NCBI RefSeq assembly: GCF_000526375.1
Contig: NZ_JAFY01000002.1
Span: 1,240,001-1,304,000, forward strand
DNA length: 64,000 nt
From: Aminiphilus circumscriptus DSM 16581
GTDB lineage: Bacteria; Synergistota; Synergistia; Synergistales; Aminiphilaceae
Direction: 5' to 3'
Shown here: positions 8,803-18,500 of the stretch, piece after piece
Layout: each line of letters opens with the position of its first letter
Numbering within the stretch: position 1 is the first letter of the stretch
Made by a program: the position numbers and the translations under genes
The notes under the pieces: model-generated
Databases searched by the model: none
Seen by the model: the letters and a program-made list of their open reading frames with translations, nothing else
What the model was told of the DNA's origin: nothing

Positions 8803-9339
8803 ATGAAAAAGCGTCTGGAAGGTGTGCGGATTCTCATGTTCGTGGATGACGTCTACGAGGATCTGGAACTCTGGTATCCCAAGCTGCGCCTCGAAGAAGA
8901 AGGCGCCCGGGTCGTGGTGGCCGGCCCCGTGGCGGGCACGGTCTACGACGGCAAGCACGGCTATCCCTGCAAGGCCGACGCGGCCATCGACGACATGGAG
9001 GAGAAGGATTTCGATGCCCTCGTGATTCCCGGAGGGTTCGCGCCGGACAAGCTGCGCCGTCTCGAGAAAGTGAAGGAACTCACCCGACGTTTCCACGAGT
9101 CCGGAAAACTCGTGGCCCACATCTGTCACGCCGGATGGATTCCCATTTCCGCGGGGATCATGAAGGGCTTCACCTGTACGTCCACGCCGGGAATCAGGGA
9201 TGATCTGGTCAACGCCGGAGCGGTCTGGGTGGACGAGCCCCTGGTCATCGACCGGAACATGGTGTCGAGCCGCCGTCCCGACGATCTTCCCCATTTCTGC
9301 CGGGGCATCCTGTCGGTACTCACGGGAGAACCTCTGTAG
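8803..9339 (+). CDS. DJ-1/PfpI family protein
   Basis: 178-aa class I glutamine amidotransferase-like protein. The nucleophile-elbow cysteine is Cys108 in HICHAGW, with VIPGGFAPDKLRR before it, as in PfpI/YhbO glyoxalase- or deglycase-type proteins. It lacks an export signal. The start ATG has AGGAGG just upstream. Family members act as stress-related hydrolases or glyoxalases, and the specific reaction cannot be told. It stands alone between the MBL gene (174 bp upstream) and a MITE copy. Confidence 0.9.
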   Translation: MKKRLEGVRILMFVDDVYEDLELWYPKLRLEEEGARVVVAGPVAGTVYDGKHGYPCKADAAIDDMEEKDFDALVIPGGFAPDKLRRLEKVKELTRRFHESGKLVAHICHAGWIPISAGIMKGFTCTSTPGIRDDLVNAGAVWVDEPLVIDRNMVSSRRPDDLPHFCRGILSVLTGEPL

Positions 9340-9386
9340 CCGGAGAAATCCGGAAAAGGGAGGAGGCTTAGTCCTACCAAAATCAA

Positions 9387-9486
9387 GGAATCTCTGAATA
9401 AGGCTACGTCAGCCCCGCAGGGCGCCTCGCAGAGCCTGACGCGACCCGAGTCAAGGGAAAGCGAAAGGTCTTTCTTCAGAGCTTCC
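9387..9486 (-). repeat. 100-bp MITE-like element, copy A
   Basis: Inverted relative to copies B-E. Its ends GGAATCTCTGAATAAGG and TTCTTCAGAGCTTCC form imperfect terminal inverted repeats. No flanking target duplication is visible. It lies in the leader of the serine dehydratase gene, and this copy is the most diverged (A/T changes and CTTTCTTCAGAG in place of CTTTATTCAGGG). Confidence 0.85.
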
Positions 9487-9635
9487 CAGAATTTTCTTTG
9501 CCGAAGAGGCTGGAGAAAACCGAAAGTGAGGGGGAGGCGCCTCCTCGTTGCACATTTTGCGAAAGCGAGGCGACCGCGTGCCTCTCTCCAGGGAGAAACG
9601 CTGCCGCCGGAGATGCCGCGAAGGGACGGAAGACG

Positions 9636-11033
9636 ATGACAGCACCGCAGGAAAGCTCCATCACGCTTTCTCTGTTCGACCTCTACAAGATCGGCCCCGG
9701 CCCGTCCAGCTCCCACACCATCGGTCCCATGCGGGCGGGAGGACATTTCCGGCGCGCCCTTGCGGCGCTCTCCGCGGAGGAACTGCTCCGGGGAGAGCGC
9801 ATCGAAGTGCGGCTCTACGGTTCCCTCAGCGCCACGGGAAAGGGACACGGCACGGACCGAGCCGTGCTGGCGGGACTTCTCGGCTTCGACCCTGAACAGT
9901 GCGATGCCCGCGTTCTGGAGGATCTCGCCGAAGAGCCCAACAAAGCCCACAGGATCGCCGCGGGGAACCGGGAGTTCCTCTTTGCCCTCAACGACATCCG
10001 CTACGAGGGGACGATCCACAATTTTCCCTGGAACAACACCCTGGTCATCGCTCTCCGGGGAGGGTGGAGCACTTCAGAAGAGGCCGAGACGATCCTTCGG
10101 CACGTGTACTATTCCGTGGGGGGAGGCTTTCTGGTCGTGGAGGGAGAAGAGGACCCACCTCGTCCCGCTCCTCCCCACCCCTACCGTACCATGGAAGAAT
10201 TCCGCTCTCTGCTGCAGCGCACGAACCGCTCCCTGCCCGACCTGCTCCTCGACAACGAAAGAGCGCTCACCGGCATCGACACCGCAGAGGTCCACCGTCG
10301 TCTGGACCGGATTCTGGACGTCATGGAGGCCGCGGTGGATCTGGGGCTCCGTACCGAGGGCGTCCTTCCCGGTTCCATCGGGCTGCGACGGAAGGCGCCT
10401 CTTCTCTTCCGCCGCAGCTATTCCCTGCAGAGCGACCCCAATCACGCGGTGGTGCTGCTCAACGCCTACGCCCTTGCCGCCGCCGAGGAGAACGCCGCCG
10501 GGCACGTGGTGGTCACGGCGCCCACTCTGGGGTCGGCGGGGGTGCTTCCCGCCGTGGCGATTCTCATGGCCCGGCAGGGGCGGGTTCCCCGGGAACTTCT
10601 CCGGGAAGGGCTTCTCGCCGCTGCGGTGGTGGGGTTTCTCGTGAAGACCGGGGCGAGTATCTCCGGTGCGGAAGTGGGGTGTCAGGGCGAGGTGGGAACC
10701 GCCTCGGCCATGGCGGCGGCGTTTCTCGCCCACGTGAACGGCTATCCCGTGTCGGTGCTGGAGAACGCCGCGGAAATCGCCCTGGAGCACCATCTGGGGA
10801 TGACCTGCGACCCCGTGGGCGGATATGTGCAGATCCCCTGCATCGAGCGAAATGCCATGGGGGCCGTCAAGGCCTACAATGCCTATCTCCTTGCCTCCTG
10901 CGGCGATCCCTCGGCGCAGAAGGTGCAGTTGGACCAGGTTATCCGGGCCCTCGCCGAGACGGGACGGGACATGTCCTCCCGGTACAAGGAGACCGCCGAA
11001 GGAGGATTGGCTGTGTGCTTCCCCCAGTGCTAG
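9636..11033 (+). CDS. sdaA: L-serine dehydratase, iron-sulfur, single chain
   Basis: 465-aa enzyme that deaminates L-serine to pyruvate and ammonia with a catalytic [4Fe-4S] cluster. The N-terminal beta domain starts with [20 protein letters not shown], the family hallmark. The alpha domain has the cluster cysteines in [12 protein letters not shown] and [12 protein letters not shown]. The start ATG at 9636 fits the E. coli SdaA length (about 454 aa); the frame is open further upstream but non-homologous and runs into a MITE. It fits a serine- and threonine-fermenting lifestyle. Regulation is not visible; the MITE lies 150 bp upstream. Confidence 0.93.
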   Translation: MTAPQESSITLSLFDLYKIGPGPSSSHTIGPMRAGGHFRRALAALSAEELLRGERIEVRLYGSLSATGKGHGTDRAVLAGLLGFDPEQCDARVLEDLAEEPNKAHRIAAGNREFLFALNDIRYEGTIHNFPWNNTLVIALRGGWSTSEEAETILRHVYYSVGGGFLVVEGEEDPPRPAPPHPYRTMEEFRSLLQRTNRSLPDLLLDNERALTGIDTAEVHRRLDRILDVMEAAVDLGLRTEGVLPGSIGLRRKAPLLFRRSYSLQSDPNHAVVLLNAYALAAAEENAAGHVVVTAPTLGSAGVLPAVAILMARQGRVPRELLREGLLAAAVVGFLVKTGASISGAEVGCQGEVGTASAMAAAFLAHVNGYPVSVLENAAEIALEHHLGMTCDPVGGYVQIPCIERNAMGAVKAYNAYLLASCGDPSAQKVQLDQVIRALAETGRDMSSRYKETAEGGLAVCFPQC

Positions 11034-11061
11034 CGCTCCGGGAGCTGCGGAGTTGAACGCC

Positions 11062-12450
11062 ATGGGATTTCCGGCGCGGTGGAGCGCGGAGAAGAACGTT
11101 CCTTTCTGTCCGGGTTTGGCTGCCCTGCGGGGAGTGACGTCCCGTCTGCTCCTCGGGGTGCTCCTCCTTCTCCTCGCGGGCCCGGGAGGTGGCTTGTCCC
11201 CAGGGCTCGCGGACGTCTCCGGAGAAGCTCCCTTTGAAGCGAATGCGTCCTCCGGCGTTGACGTTCTCTCGGAGGACGCGGGGGAGCGCGGTGCGATCAG
11301 GCTGCTCTTCGTCGGGGATATCATGGCGCACGCTCCGCAGCTCGAAGCGGTGAAACGGGTGACGCCGCCCCGCAAAGAAGGGGGAGGAAAGGGCGAGACG
11401 GTCTACGATTTTGTCCCCTTCTTCGCGGAGGTCCGTTCGCTCCTCCGAGGCGCCGACCTGGTGGCGGGGAACCTGGAGACCACCCTGGGAGGTCCCCGGA
11501 AAGGATACCGGGGCTATCCCTCCTTCAATTCCCCGGATTCCCTGGCGGAGGCTCTTCGGGACGCGGGGTTCGATCTGCTCTTCACCGCGAACAACCATTG
11601 CCTCGATTCGGGAGCTTCGGGACTTGTCCGTACTCTCCACGCACTTGTCTCGGCGGATCTTTGCTCCACGGGAACCTTCGTCGCCGAGGCCTCCCGGGAC
11701 ATCCCCCGCATTGTCGAACGGGGAGACATTGTCCTGGGCTTCCTCGCCTACACCTACGGGACCAACGGCATTCCCGTTCCCTCGGACCGCCCCTGGCTCG
11801 TGAACCTTCTGGACGAGGCGCTCGTGAGCGCCGACGTGGCGGCGCTCCGCAAGGAAACGGACCTCCTGGTGGTGGCGTTTCATTTCGGCAACGAGTATGC
11901 CCGGCATCCTTCGGCAATTCAGCGGCGCTTTGCCTCCCTGGCCCTTCAGAACGGTGCGGACATTGTTGTGGGAAGCCATCCTCACGTGCTGCAGCGCGTC
12001 TTCGTCTCCCGGGATGTGTCGCCCGTCTCCGGGGAAAGGGCAACACCCCTCTCGGCGGACCGGATGACCGTGGTCGCCTATTCCCTGGGAAACTTCATCT
12101 CGTTCCAGCGGACCGTGCCGCGGGACACCGGAGCGGTGCTCGGCATCGATGCCGCCCGGGACGGCGACGGGGTGGTGCGCATCCGCCGGGTCTTCGCCGT
12201 TCCCACCTGGGTTCAGGCGGCGCGGCGCAAGGAGGGGCGGGAGATCCGCATCCTTCCTCTTCTGGACACGCTGGCTCGCCTCGACGCGGGGGAGAACCCG
12301 CGCATCTCCTCCGCGGAGGAGAAACGCATGCGGGCCGCTCTGGCGGAGGCGCTGGAGGCCCTTACGGGAAAGAAAACACCCCTTCCTCCGGAGGAAGGGG
12401 TGTGGGTGCTGTGGCAAAGGGAGAAGCGGTATCCGACGCCGTCTCCCTGA
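11062..12450 (+). CDS. CapA-family poly-gamma-glutamate/metallophosphatase-like protein
   Basis: 462 aa. An N-terminal hydrophobic stretch (LLLGVLLLLLAGPG, about residues 35-48) suggests export or anchoring. The CapA domain follows, with LLFVGDIMAH, AGNLETTLGG, TANNHCLD and VGSHPHVLQ, the metal-binding motifs of this calcineurin-like subfamily. PgsA/CapA proteins take part in poly-gamma-glutamate or capsule handling, but no CapB or CapC is nearby, so a general surface phosphatase is equally likely. Start ATG 11062 with GGAG 9 nt upstream, 28 bp after sdaA. Its last 25 codons run through the terminator of the opposite-strand gene. Confidence 0.83.
   Translation: MGFPARWSAEKNVPFCPGLAALRGVTSRLLLGVLLLLLAGPGGGLSPGLADVSGEAPFEANASSGVDVLSEDAGERGAIRLLFVGDIMAHAPQLEAVKRVTPPRKEGGGKGETVYDFVPFFAEVRSLLRGADLVAGNLETTLGGPRKGYRGYPSFNSPDSLAEALRDAGFDLLFTANNHCLDSGASGLVRTLHALVSADLCSTGTFVAEASRDIPRIVERGDIVLGFLAYTYGTNGIPVPSDRPWLVNLLDEALVSADVAALRKETDLLVVAFHFGNEYARHPSAIQRRFASLALQNGADIVVGSHPHVLQRVFVSRDVSPVSGERATPLSADRMTVVAYSLGNFISFQRTVPRDTGAVLGIDAARDGDGVVRIRRVFAVPTWVQAARRKEGREIRILPLLDTLARLDAGENPRISSAEEKRMRAALAEALEALTGKKTPLPPEEGVWVLWQREKRYPTPSP
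12368..12403 (-). terminator. Minus-strand terminator inside the CapA coding end
   Basis: A perfect 28-bp palindrome (12376-12403; ACACCCCTTCCTCC and its complement) is followed on the minus strand by TTTTCTTT. It serves the HMA gene that ends at 12461, yet encodes residues of the convergent CapA protein. Confidence 0.75.
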
Positions 12451-12460
12451 GGGTGTTTCG

Positions 12461-12664
12461 TCAGGCGACTACCGAGGCGGTATAGCCCGCGTCGTCCAGT
12501 GCGGCGAGCACGTCCTCCAGGTTTTCGGTGTTTACCTGGACCTGCTTTTCCTCAAGCAGAACCCGGAAGTCCTTCTCGTCGATGATGCGTTGCAGCGCTT
12601 CGGTGATGCGCCGGGCGCAGTGGCTGCAGGACATGTCCGGTACGGAAAGGGTGTAGTGAGCCAT
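12461..12664 (-). CDS. Heavy-metal-associated (HMA) domain protein, copper-chaperone-like
   Basis: 67-aa single-domain protein with the metal site MSCSHCARRI (residues 11-20; CxxC) and the ferredoxin-like fold pattern of CopZ/Atx1. AGGAGG precedes the ATG. It would carry Cu(I) or another soft metal in the cytoplasm. No copper ATPase is adjacent; the only P-type ATPase in the window (33.2-35.3 kb) has a CPC motif and lacks an HMA domain of its own. Its terminator lies within the convergent CapA gene. Confidence 0.9.
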   Translation of the reverse strand: MAHYTLSVPDMSCSHCARRITEALQRIIDEKDFRVLLEEKQVQVNTENLEDVLAALDDAGYTASVVA

Positions 12665-13029
12665 ACGGGAGAACCTCCTTTTCGTGTCATGGCATTTCAC
12701 CGCATTGTCGCCTTCGCGAGTCGCGTGCGTCCCGCTGTGGAAAAAGATGTCATGGTGTTCGGCGGCGCGTGTGCAGCTTTTTTCCGCGGGTCCTCTCCGT
12801 GGTCGAGCAGTCCCGGTCGAGAGAGCGGACGATCTTCCGCCGCACGTTGTGGGTCTGGGTGCGCCGCGCCCTTCCTCCTCGGGCGCAGGCAACGTTTTCT
12901 CGCCTCCTGCCACGTCTCTGGAACTCTTTGGAACATGTGCGTGATGCGTCATGTCAATGTTCCTGGAGGCGGACACTGCCGAAGTTGATCCTCCTGCCAA
13001 AGGCAAAAAGAAACCGCTCGGATTGGGGA
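12665..13029. other. 365-bp gap without a supported gene
   Basis: Holds the upstream region of the HMA gene and the 3' region of the next minus-strand gene. Open frames here have no family resemblance. No clear terminator for the gene ending at 13030 is seen. Confidence 0.5.
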
Positions 13030-13539
13030 TCACTTGCGCAGAAGATCCTGGCTTTCCACCACGGACCGGCTGCCGAAGATCTCCATCCCGTCGGCGTACC
13101 AGTACAGCAGGGATGCGCTTTCTCCCCGCCAGTTCTTCGCCGTTCCCCGGAGCACCTTGTGGGTGCTCGTGTTGGGGTGCTGTTTCCACGCCGGGGCCTC
13201 CGACGACAGCGTGGGGGAGAGAATCGCCGGAGAGGCGGTGGCGAAGCAGAGAAGCGCCACCTTGCCGCTCGCGTAGACCACGCGCAGATCTCCGTAGCTG
13301 TCCGCCACAAGGCCCAGGTAGGTGCTCGAAATCTCCGGTTCTCCCAGTGCCTTTCGCACCGCCGCCAGCTCGCTGCCGAAGAAGACCCTGGGGAGGCCGT
13401 CCCAGCTCCCTCCGTAGAGGATCACATCCCGGAGCGAGAGCGGCGAGGGAGCCATGGCCGCGCCCGTCCCGGAGAGGAAGAGCAGTGCCGCGAGGGCGCA
13501 ACAGAGAAATCCCGCCGCGAAAAATCCTCGTCGTTTCAC
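13030..13539 (-). CDS. Exported protein of unknown function
   Basis: 169 aa. I use the GTG at 13539 (MKRRGFF) because GGGAGGA lies 7-8 nt before it. The N-terminus is a signal peptide (about residues 1-30, ending GTGAAMA). The mature part has no cysteine-based lipobox and mixes strands and short helices; SELAAVRKALGEP and LLYWYADGMEIFG are its most distinctive stretches. I do not recognise a family, although the first resembles proteins that predict structured extracytoplasmic domains with a helix that includes KALGEP. It is the third gene of a same-strand run of envelope proteins (AsmA-like, 558-aa exported protein, this one), 78 bp downstream of the second. Confidence 0.7.
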   Translation of the reverse strand: MKRRGFFAAGFLCCALAALLFLSGTGAAMAPSPLSLRDVILYGGSWDGLPRVFFGSELAAVRKALGEPEISSTYLGLVADSYGDLRVVYASGKVALLCFATASPAILSPTLSSEAPAWKQHPNTSTHKVLRGTAKNWRGESASLLYWYADGMEIFGSRSVVESQDLLRK

Positions 13540-13617
13540 GAAAGATTCCTCCCTTCCGCGCATGTGTTTCCGTTTCATTCGCTCTTTGCTTTTCGGGGTG
13601 CCTTTGCGTCGGGCCTG

Positions 13618-15294
13618 CTACGGCGCCGGTGTTGCCTCCGCCTGACCCTCTTCGGAGACTTTCTCCTCGTCCTCCTCCGGAAGTGGGTGCGTCTCCCGCC
13701 ATTTGGCGACGACGGTCTCCAGGAGGGTCTGTTCCTCCGATGCGACGGGTCGGGTTGTCAGGGAAAGCCGGAGGCTCTCCATGTCCGAGGCCTCCGCACG
13801 GAGGGCGTCCAGGGACTGGAGTATCGCCATGGCGGCGATCATGCCCTCGCCCATCTCCCCCGCCTCGTCGGGACCGATGAGCTGGTCCCAGATGTCCCCC
13901 GCCTGGAGGAACTGAAGCATTTCCCGGGCGAGAACCTTCGCGTCGAGGAAGAAGAAGCCCTGAAGGTTCTTCTTCGCCAGGAGTTCCGTCAGGGCGGGAT
14001 CGCTCTCCTGGGGAGTGCCGAGCTTCTGGGCGTCCAGGAAACCCGCGAGAAGGGTGGAGCCCTTCACGGCGATGGTGACGGTGGCGGGAATGGACATGGA
14101 ATAGACCGTGTCCCATCCCTCCACCTTGAGTTCCTCCAACGGAAGCTGCTGCCCCCGGAGGAGTTCCGCCACGGTCGTGGCGATCTTCTTTGCCGCATCT
14201 CCAGTTCCCTCGACGAGTGCGTAGGCTCCGGGAAGCGGAGCGGACATGAAGGAGGCCCCGCCGCCGATCACGACGGAGAAGGTCCGAGCCAGATCCCGGA
14301 GATCCGCCTCGGTGATGCCGAACTGACCGAGCATTCCAAGGACCTGCTCCAGGCTGAGCTTTGCCTCGTCGTCCCCGTAGGTGCGGATGATCTCCGCAAA
14401 GGCGTCATAGTTCACCGGCGTGGAGAGAGCGAGGAGTGTTTTCCCGCCTCCGAGGAGCGGGACGGGTTTGTCGAGAGGGGCGAATCCCCGGAGACGTTCC
14501 TCCGAGAGCATTGCTTTCGGAAGGTTGGTGTAGAAGCCGAAATTCAGCGCTTCGTCGCTCTTGTCGAAGGCAAGCTCCATCTCCACGTGGGAGTTGAGGA
14601 AAATGGGCGTCGGTGCGGCGAGGAGCCCCAGCTGGAGCAGACCGTTGTCGTGGAGGATGAGGTAGTTCCGGTCTGCGAATTTGCGGGTCGGGGCAAAGCG
14701 CCTGGCCGGATCGGCCAGAGCGGCGATGGAGCCGTCGATGTCCCGGGGCGTCATGCCCAGAAGGAGCAGATTTCCTTTTGCCGCCAGGGAAAGCCCCAGA
14801 AGAGGATGTTCTTCGTCGATGGGGGAGATCCTGTAGCAGGGGACTCCCAGAGGTGTCGGCACGGGGCCGGCGATGCGGAAGCCGAAGTTCCCGGCGAACT
14901 CCAGGTCTTCCGAGGTGAGCGTTCCCCCGGCGATGCGCTTGAGAAGCTCCTCGCCTTCGGCAGTGAGGGAGAGCGCTCCCTGAACCTGCAGAACGCCCTT
15001 CCGGAGTCCTCCCGCGAAGGCTCCCGATTCCACGGGAAGGCTTGCGAGCCACTCCAGGGCCGCCGCCGCGTCCGGCTCCTCCTCCAGAGCCTCCCGGAAC
15101 GGTTTCGCGGCAAGGAGATCCTTGATCAGACCCTTGATGTCCCCCAGGCGGGCCGCCACATAGTAGGATTCGTCCGTCCAGCTTCCCAGGGCCTGGGCGG
15201 GGTCGAGACGTTCCTGGCCGAACGCCGGTGCGACGAGGAGCAGAACGAGTGTGCACAGCACGGGGAAAACGAGGAGCCCTTCTCTTTTTCTCAT
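13618..15294 (-). CDS. Large exported protein of unknown function
   Basis: 558 aa with a signal peptide (MRKREGLLVFPVLCTLVLLL, cleavage after APAFG). The mature protein alternates strands and helices and looks like a periplasmic protein with two related halves; several hydrophobic LLLLGMT- or LLLAG-like strands are buried rather than transmembrane. The tail (from about residue 535) is acidic and Pro/Ala-rich. Its size and layout resemble DUF3352-type proteins, but I cannot confirm that. It lies 241 bp downstream of the AsmA-like gene in the same direction, so a shared role in the cell envelope is plausible. Start ATG 15294 with GGGAGGTGG upstream. Confidence 0.75.
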   Translation of the reverse strand: MRKREGLLVFPVLCTLVLLLVAPAFGQERLDPAQALGSWTDESYYVAARLGDIKGLIKDLLAAKPFREALEEEPDAAAALEWLASLPVESGAFAGGLRKGVLQVQGALSLTAEGEELLKRIAGGTLTSEDLEFAGNFGFRIAGPVPTPLGVPCYRISPIDEEHPLLGLSLAAKGNLLLLGMTPRDIDGSIAALADPARRFAPTRKFADRNYLILHDNGLLQLGLLAAPTPIFLNSHVEMELAFDKSDEALNFGFYTNLPKAMLSEERLRGFAPLDKPVPLLGGGKTLLALSTPVNYDAFAEIIRTYGDDEAKLSLEQVLGMLGQFGITEADLRDLARTFSVVIGGGASFMSAPLPGAYALVEGTGDAAKKIATTVAELLRGQQLPLEELKVEGWDTVYSMSIPATVTIAVKGSTLLAGFLDAQKLGTPQESDPALTELLAKKNLQGFFFLDAKVLAREMLQFLQAGDIWDQLIGPDEAGEMGEGMIAAMAILQSLDALRAEASDMESLRLSLTTRPVASEEQTLLETVVAKWRETHPLPEEDEEKVSEEGQAEATPAP

Positions 15295-15535
15295 GGTGCC
15301 ACCTCCCTGAAGAAAGTCGTCGCAACCGGGATCGGCAAAGAGCCCGAAGCGTTGCGATCATGTCGGCATGCGAATGAAGTGTTGCCGGTTGTTCTCTCGG
15401 CGTGCGGACCTCGAACAGGAGTCTGGCGCCCCACCTCCTCCATGGAATCGAAACCGCCTTCACTATAGGACTTTCGCGTCGCTTTCGCAAGATTCCGCGA
15501 CGTCGCGTCGCAGGTTTGTCGCAGGTGTTCTCCGC

Positions 15536-18500
15536 TCAGTTCCCCAGAATGTTCTTGAGGATGGTTTCCTTGATGGTATCCTCCAGCGAGGGCGATGGCT
15601 TGGGTTCCTGCGGCATTGGGGTGGACTGCGGCGACGTTGTTTCCGGAACGGGTGTCGCCCGAGGCTGTTCCTTGCCGGGAGCCACCTTGAGGTTCGACAC
15701 GCCGGGCGACGCAAGAGGTCCTTGCACGGTGCAGCTCACGTCTCGGAAATCCTGGCTCCCGCCGCTCTGGGAAAATCCCGTGAGCGCACCCTGGAGGATG
15801 TCCCGGATGTTCTGCCCTCCGCCGAGGAGCCCCCCCTGAATGCCTCCGAGAAGGGCGTTGATGACCTGGATGTTCACGTTCCCCTTCACGTCCAGGTTGA
15901 GCTTTTCCGCCGTCACCGTTCCCGTGGCGCTGAGAGCGCGGTAGAGCGGGTCGTTCGGATACGGTTCGGCCTTCGTTCCCGGAAGGAGCATGAGCGTTTC
16001 CTGCTGTATCTTGAAGGGGACGGTGAGGGTCTTGTAGCGGACACCTTGCGCGCCGTGCACGGCGGCGAGGAGATCCACCCAGGAATAGCCCGTGACGGCC
16101 CCTTCCGCGGCGTCGAGGGTCCCCGTTCCGGAAAAACTGCCCGAATTGGTGTTCCCCGTTCCCTTGAAGGTAAGGTTCGCCCTTCCCCCCACGCTTCCCC
16201 TGGAGCCCGCGGCGCTGCGGATGACCTGGTCCATATTCGCGCCGGAGATGCTCAGGGTGGTCTCCCATCCTCCCGAGGCGAGGTTCGCCCGAAGGGAGAG
16301 GGTCGCCGTTCCCTCGTGGAAGCGCGCCTTTCCGGAGGAGATGGCGAGGACATCCTTGTCCACGGTGAAGGGAAGGGAGATCTCCGTCGCGGTGAGCCCA
16401 AAGGCTCCCGCCTGGGGAGAGGTGGCGCTGCCGGAGCCGCTCAGGATCCCTCCCTTTCGGGCGAGGGTCAGGGTGAGGGTGGCCCGACCGTTCACGCCCT
16501 TGCCCCGAAGGGCTTGCACGTCCTTCAGAAGAGTGGCGAGATCGAGCTCTTTTCCTTCGGCGCGCAGGTCGAAGGCCGCGTCGTTGCCCTCGGCGCGGAG
16601 GACTCCCTCGGCGGTGAAGGGAGCGCCGTTCACCGTCGCCCGGGCGGAGGAGATCGTCACGTTCCAGGGGGAGGGTGCGCCGCTCTTTGCGGTGAAGGTG
16701 GCGGAGACTGCGGCGTTCGCCAGGGAGAAGGCCGCCACCGACAACGCCGGCGAGGCGAGTTCCGCCGACCCGGCGAGATGTTCCGGAGGTCCCGAGACGG
16801 CGAAGGTCCCCCCCGCCTTGCCCGCGAGTGATACCGGAAGGTCAAGGGCGGACGCGAGGGAGCCGAGACCCACATCCTTGGCGCTGCCCTTCAGGTCCAG
16901 CGAGCCCGCGTTCTTGCCGTCGGAAAGGCCGACCCTTCCTGTGAGCGTGAGGGTGCCTCCGGCGAGGCCGGCGGTGGCGTTGTCGAGCAGGATCGCCGTT
17001 CCCTCGGTGCGGGCGCCCAGGGAGAGTTCGGTCAGGGCCAGTTTCTTCCACGCCAGGGACGCGGCCTGGATCTTCAGCGGCCCCTGGAGGGAGGGCGTTC
17101 CGCCCGTGAGAGCGAAGGCGCCTCCGATTTTGAGCTGTCTCGCCGAGAGGTTGCCCATTGCCTGGAGAGTCGGCGTGTGTGCCTCCAGCGTGCCCGTGAG
17201 GGCCTCGAGGTTTCCCTTGACGCTCCATGCCGCGCTCGCCGTTCCGGAGAGGGCGTATTCACCGAGGGCGGGAAACATGCCCGCAAGGCCGCGGAGATCC
17301 ACGCCGTCCACCCGTCCGGAGAGTTCCGCCACGGGAGCCTTGGGAAGGTTGCGCACCGTTCCGGCGGCGGAGAAGGTGCCGCCCCGCCAGACGAAGGTCG
17401 CGCTCTTCAGGGAGAGCGTGTCCTTGGCGAAGGAAAACGTCGCGGAGGGTTTGGTGACGGGTTCTCCCCGGACCTGGATCTTTTCCGACGAGAGAGTCCC
17501 CGACAGGGTTGGCGCCGCGGAAGTGCCGCCGATCTGCAGTGCCGCGGTGACGTTGCCCGCCAGGGCGAGGTCGCCCGTTCCGGGCGCCAGGGCGGCGATC
17601 CGAGCCAGGTTCAGCGCGTTTCCCTTGAAGTCCAATTTCAGCACGGGGGTCTTTTCAAGCGCGATCGTTCCTCCGAGGGAGAGCGGGGAGCCCAGCCCGT
17701 TGGAGCGGAGGGTCACGTGGAGCGTCTTTCCTCCCCGAACCTTGATCTCTCCCACGGTGTCGGCGAACTCCTGCCCCGAGAGAACGAGCCGCTTCGCCCG
17801 GAGGGTTACCCGTCCGTCGGGGGAGCCTCCTTTTCCGGAGAGCGCGAGCGTGACCTCGTCAAGGGTTCCCTGCGCCGCCTCCAGTTCGGGAAAAAGGCGT
17901 GCCAGTGAGGCCAACGCGATGCCGGATCCTTTGAGGGTGACCGTCATTTCCGGAGGCAGCTCCCGAAAGACGAAGGCGGCCTCTCCCGACAGGGGAATGC
18001 CGAAGGCGTTTCCCTTCAGGTCGTTGACGTGCAGCGTGTTCTCCAGAGAGGCGAAGGAAGCGGCCACACCGTCCAGAGGAATGCCCGCGACGTTGCCTTT
18101 GTCGAGGGAGAGCTGTCCCAGCAGAACGGGTTTCTGCCACGTCCCCTCCGCCCGGAGGTGCAGGGAGAACGTGCCGGACAGCGGCCCCGGAAGGTCCGGC
18201 CAAAGGGCCGCCAGTTCCGCCCCGTCCATGTCCTTGAACGTTCCTTCCAGCGCGAGGTGGGGCGCCACCGCTCCCGCGACGGCGACGGTGCCCTTGCCCA
18301 CTCGAAGGTCGAGACGGGAAACGGCGAGTTGTTCCGCGGGAAGACGGAACGTCGCCGTGCCCGTCACCGGGAGCGCGCCGTAGGCGACGTCCAGCTCGGC
18401 TTCCAGAGTGTCCTCCCTGAAGCGGAGGGAGAGCTCCCGAACCAGTACCGTGCCGAAGGGAGTTCGCACCGAGCTGTCCCGGAACGAAACCGTTCCCAGC

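Noticed and set aside
12769-15468. Very long plus-strand open frame opposite the exported-protein genes
   Set aside because: It is the complement of GC-rich coding sequence; its product has no domain pattern, whereas the minus strand has signal peptides, ribosome sites and normal protein composition.
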